From the NCBI GenBank assembly GCA_946887345.1, contig CAMPKR010000077.1:1-9117 (forward strand): 9,117 nucleotides of DNA. The letters are read 5' to 3'. The stretch's first letter is position 1. Every line of letters starts with the position of its first letter. Position numbers and translations under genes: made by a program. The notes under the pieces are model-generated. The model worked only from the letters and a program-made list of their open reading frames with translations. It was not told where the DNA came from and ran no database searches. This document shows positions 5,911 through 9,117 of this stretch, piece after piece. This DNA comes from an uncultured Bacteroidota bacterium (GTDB lineage: Bacteria; Bacteroidota; Bacteroidia; Chitinophagales; Chitinophagaceae).

Positions 5911-8900
5911 TTTCTGGATAACGCCGGCCTTTTTAATCTCTCCTTCCGGCGCGACAACACGGAGTATATATGTACCGGGCGGGAGGCCGTTCATCTCCAG
6001 CTCCAGCTTTGTTTCCTTTGCAGGCTGATGTTGCAGCTGTCTGCCTGTAAGATCATAGAGGCTTACCTCATCGCCGCGGTTTAGGCCGCTTACTACGAGT
6101 TGGTCTGCACAGGGATTCGGATATACCATGACCCCTTCTCCTTGCCCATGAAACGCCACCGCTGTTGCATTATAGTTGATGTAAGCTGCTGAGGTATCTG
6201 TCTGGTAGCAGGGGCCGTTGGGTGTTACAACGGCTATTATGGAATCCGTGCCTGTACCTTTTATGTAAGTGACGATATTGCCACTGGTAACGTCAAAAAG
6301 ATTACCATGGTTGAACCAGGCTATGCTGTAGCCGTTGGGTGCATTATTTACTGTTGCAAATATCCAGATCACCTCGCCTGTGTTAGAGACTACTCCGGGC
6401 GACAGGCTGATGTCGGGTACGATTACAGGCACCACCGCTACTTCAATCATATCTGTATTAGCGGTATTGTTAGTATAGCAATTAAGCGGGGGCGTTGTAA
6501 TGATGGCTTTAATGCTGTCCCCGTTCTGAGGGAAGAAAGTATAGTACGAAGAACTGCTCCCCGTATTGATACCATTCACCAACCACTGGTAGGTGCCACC
6601 ATATACATTGGTGTTAGCAATATAAGTCGCGAAATTACCCGCGCACACCGTGTCGGGACCAGAGAGAGTAGCGGTTGGGGTGGTGTTCGCCGGCACTACG
6701 TTCATTTCTGTTTCTGCTGAGACTACCGGCGAGAAGAAACAATTTGCTGATGTATCGCTCACTATGCAGCTTACGAGATCGCCATCCTGGGGAATATATG
6801 TGAATAATGCGCTGTTAGCGTTCACGTTGGTGTCATTCACCTGCCATTGATAGGTGGGATTTGTCACCTGCGTTACAGCTGCAAATGATGTACTTGTATT
6901 CTCGCATACCGGGTTGGTACTATAAACCGTTGTCGTTGGCGGGTATCCGATGTTAAAATAAAGTAAGTGGTGCATTACTATCTCTGAAGTGTTGAATTGT
7001 GGCGTAGTGAGGTTAGTAAAATATCCGCCTAAGTAGACCTTGCCATTGTAGGAATTCGCTGTTATAAATTTGCGGTTATTGTTGGTGCCAAAGCTCGTGG
7101 TGAAACCATTAGCGCCGGTAACTTTATCAATAACGGCAAAAGAATCATGAGCAAGGTAAAGGCTATTACCAATGAAGTGTACGTTAGGCTTATAATCCGC
7201 CCAGGAATAAGGAATGTTGAATTGATCTCCCTGCCAGGGCATCACCGCTCCGTCTGCAAGCCTTAGCTTGGCGATACCGTTGCGCTGCTGTGAGTCTACA
7301 TATTGGAAATACCCGGCGATATACATGTAGGGACCGTCTATTTTGATCTCCTTAACTGTTCCGGTATAGGCATTGGTCCAGGTGTAACTGCTTAATACAT
7401 CCGGATGCCAATTGGGATCAGCGGCGCCGGTCGTTCTTCCAAGCTTTACAATGTTGTGCCGCTGTGTGTTCGCGATATCATAGAATTGGCCACCTACATA
7501 TATGGATGTATCGTGAGCATATACTGCGCTGATATTGACATTCTGTACCTGTGCATATGTGTGTGGGTTCCAGGGCAGCGTGGTGAGACCTGTACTGGTG
7601 TCGACGGCAGCAAGGCCTTTACGCACTATGTTGTTCACTTTATTAAAACGACCACCGAGGTAGATGCTATTGCCTGATAAGGCGATCTCATTCACGGAAG
7701 AATCGATATCGGTGAAGTTGGTTCCCGATAGCCTGGGTCGCCAGGGCAGTAGTTCACCGCTAATGCGGTCGATCGCAGCCAGCGATCTTCTCCTTTCTGA
7801 ATTGACAGAATCGAATTGGCCAGCTAAAAAGAGCTTATTGCCATCGAGTAACAACTGGCGAACCTGCTTGTGCGTGCCGTTGTATGTATTCTCTACTGTT
7901 GGGAACCAATTGAGCACCGTGTCAGCATTCATGTCTATTGCGGCAATGCCCTTTGTTATTTTACCTACGTTGTAAAAGTCTCCGGCCATGTACAGGCGAC
8001 CGTTCTGTACACACATATCCAGGGGAGCACCCCCGGGGTTACACTCCCAGGATGTAACTGAATCTCCGGAGAGACTCCAGGCCAAAAGGTACATGCGGCG
8101 TTTGCCCGGCATATAATGGTAGAAGCCTGAGGCATAGATAGTGTCGCCTGCCATACAGAAAGCTCCTACTCCGCCCCTTTCGAAATTCATTATTGTGTCT
8201 ATATCTGCCGCTAAGCTGGTATCTATTTTTAAGAGCATTGACCTGGTGTAGTATTGAGCTGTATCGATGGCGCCTGCGAGATACAGATGGCCATCGCGTG
8301 CGGTCAATTGCCTGATATATCCTCCCAGTGGAGGATGCCAGTTCGTTGGAGCGCCGGTAATGGGGCTTAGTTCGGCGAGACCATCCCGGGCGATTCCTGA
8401 TATAATTGTAAAGTCGCCTCCAACAAATATGCGATCATTTAGTATCTCTATATCGTAAATTTTGGGATAGTTGCTTCCTACATTCGGGTTCCATGCAGTA
8501 GGCTGGCCGGTAATAGCATCCACTGCTGCAAGCCTGCTTCTCTGGAGTGTATCCACCATAGTGAAAGAACCGCCTAAATAAATGAGTCCATCGTTCTCCG
8601 CAATGGTGAATACTTCGTTATTTACTTTGGGCTGCCACGATCCTATTAGCTGATCGGTATTTCTATTGATCGCGGCTACACAACTTAATGAGTCGCCCAT
8701 GAAAAAATCAAAGTTGCCTGCCACATAAAGAATGCTGTCTTTGATCAGCATATCATTCACGCCTTGATAATAGACCATGCCTGTGCTCAATGGCAGGACA
8801 TTGCCGCCTGCGTCAATATGGGCAAGGCCGTGGCGTGTAGAATCGCCTACCCTTCGGAACTTGCCCCCAATATACCAGCCACCGTTGCCATCAGGCAATA

Positions 8901-9117
8901 TGCGGTTCACAATTCCCCTTACCATAGGCCAGGAGTCGTATACAGGTTTACTTGTATTGATGTCCACTCCTATAAAGGGGCCGGTATATCTCCCGGTCAC
9001 CCAAAAATCGCCAGCCATGTATAGTATGTTGCCGCTTTGTGCTGTAGCTGTAATGGCTGCATTGGGTATCAGTCGCAGGCTATCGTGAGAGACATTCGGT
9101 ATGCACTGTGCTGAAGA
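5905..9117 (-). CDS. Large secreted propeller-repeat / Ig-like protein with T9SS type A sorting domain (5' truncated by window edge)
   Basis: The frame is open from the window edge, giving at least 1070 residues; Met at 9018 is internal, since 33 sense codons precede it. Those begin SSAQCIPN, which looks like the end of a signal peptide, so little is probably missing. Numbered from the edge, residues 29-723 hold about 14 repeats of a delta-60/DUF5122-like propeller unit: a strand of the type (I/L)Y(V/L)(G/A)GxF, then R..(G/S)LAA(I/V)D, then TG...(P/N)W.P. Three tandem Ig/PKD-like domains follow at about 730-809, 814-898 and 899-981; two share TYQW and P-Q-(D/N)-GD, and all end in a CF or CY strand. 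The T9SS domain is 995-1070 (VYPNPC, then GTYILRV). It is exported to the surface or medium. No enzyme motif was seen; a binding or adhesion role is inferred. It shares its terminator with the convergent gene ending at 5853. Confidence 0.9.
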   Translation of the reverse strand, partial: SSAQCIPNVSHDSLRLIPNAAITATAQSGNILYMAGDFWVTGRYTGPFIGVDINTSKPVYDSWPMVRGIVNRILPDGNGGWYIGGKFRRVGDSTRHGLAHIDAGGNVLPLSTGMVYYQGVNDMLIKDSILYVAGNFDFFMGDSLSCVAAINRNTDQLIGSWQPKVNNEVFTIAENDGLIYLGGSFTMVDTLQRSRLAAVDAITGQPTAWNPNVGSNYPKIYDIEILNDRIFVGGDFTIISGIARDGLAELSPITGAPTNWHPPLGGYIRQLTARDGHLYLAGAIDTAQYYTRSMLLKIDTSLAADIDTIMNFERGGVGAFCMAGDTIYASGFYHYMPGKRRMYLLAWSLSGDSVTSWECNPGGAPLDMCVQNGRLYMAGDFYNVGKITKGIAAIDMNADTVLNWFPTVENTYNGTHKQVRQLLLDGNKLFLAGQFDSVNSERRRSLAAIDRISGELLPWRPRLSGTNFTDIDSSVNEIALSGNSIYLGGRFNKVNNIVRKGLAAVDTSTGLTTLPWNPHTYAQVQNVNISAVYAHDTSIYVGGQFYDIANTQRHNIVKLGRTTGAADPNWHPDVLSSYTWTNAYTGTVKEIKIDGPYMYIAGYFQYVDSQQRNGIAKLRLADGAVMPWQGDQFNIPYSWADYKPNVHFIGNSLYLAHDSFAVIDKVTGANGFTTSFGTNNNRKFITANSYNGKVYLGGYFTNLTTPQFNTSEIVMHHLLYFNIGYPPTTTVYSTNPVCENTSTSFAAVTQVTNPTYQWQVNDTNVNANSALFTYIPQDGDLVSCIVSDTSANCFFSPVVSAETEMNVVPANTTPTATLSGPDTVCAGNFATYIANTNVYGGTYQWLVNGINTGSSSSYYTFFPQNGDSIKAIITTPPLNCYTNNTANTDMIEVAVVPVIVPDISLSPGVVSNTGEVIWIFATVNNAPNGYSIAWFNHGNLFDVTSGNIVTYIKGTGTDSIIAVVTPNGPCYQTDTSAAYINYNATAVAFHGQGEGVMVYPNPCADQLVVSGLNRGDEVSLYDLTGRQLQHQPAKETKLELEMNGLPPGTYILRVVAPEGEIKKAGVIQKK

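Noticed and set aside
6307..6720. 137-residue plus-strand frame opposite the Ig-like domains of the large secreted protein
   Set aside because: It lies wholly inside a strongly supported coding region; the composition is that of an antisense shadow and no motif is recognisable.
8916..9018. Met at 9018 as the true start of the large secreted protein
   Set aside because: The frame continues without a stop to the window edge, the upstream residues continue the first propeller strand (ILYMAGDF), and the edge shows a signal-peptide-like SSAQC.
6950..9033. Nucleotide-level tandem repeat array in the propeller region
   Set aside because: The repeats are visible only in protein sequence; the DNA of neighbouring units is too diverged to call a recent tandem duplication.
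1..9117. CRISPR array, tRNA, rRNA, insertion sequence or integrase
   Set aside because: No regularly spaced repeats, cloverleaf or rRNA-like sequence, transposase or recombinase motif was seen on either strand.

Overview
The window looks like a chromosomal stretch from a member of the Bacteroidota, plausibly Chitinophagales, although the genus cannot be read from it. Two large secreted proteins end in type IX secretion (T9SS, Por) type A sorting domains with the YPNP motif. One of them carries a GEVED-type domain and an anchor-J/cleaved-adhesin-like domain. Start codons lack Shine-Dalgarno sequences, and one promoter matches the phylum's TAnnTTTG -7 element.

Layout, left to right. (1) Positions 2-370 (+): the 3' end of a HipA-like kinase gene whose visible active-site region looks decayed. 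(2) 419-1504 (-): a full-length Fic protein with an N-terminal inhibitory motif and a C-terminal DNA-binding-like region. It is convergent with the hipA remnant and AT-rich. A perfect 15-bp-arm palindrome overlaps its probable -7 element. (3) 1570-1892: an intergenic stretch holding a 31-base near-copy of part of the hipA fragment. (4) 1893-2786 (+): a classical short-chain dehydrogenase/reductase. (5) 2787-3107: a structured intergenic stretch with a REP-like element, two further hairpins and an intrinsic terminator serving the next gene. (6) 3108-3974 (-): a six-helix membrane protein ending in a histidine-kinase-type phosphoacceptor segment with no ATPase domain. (7) 3975-4299: a divergent promoter region. 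(8) 4300-5853 (+): a secreted GEVED/FN3-like/anchor-J/T9SS protein. (9) 5867-5910: a shared bidirectional terminator. (10) 5905-9117 (-): a very large, 5'-truncated secreted protein of about 14 propeller-type repeats, three Ig-like domains and a T9SS tail.

The left third looks like a decayed toxin/stress-kinase locus: a HipA remnant on one side of an AT-rich Fic gene and a HipA-derived scrap on the other, suggesting duplication or insertion. The right half is an export pair. The two T9SS cargo genes face each other and share one terminator, so they are separate transcripts rather than an operon. The SDR and the DHp-only membrane protein are single-gene units with no partner in the window. No RNA gene, CRISPR array, transposase or complete mobile element was seen.
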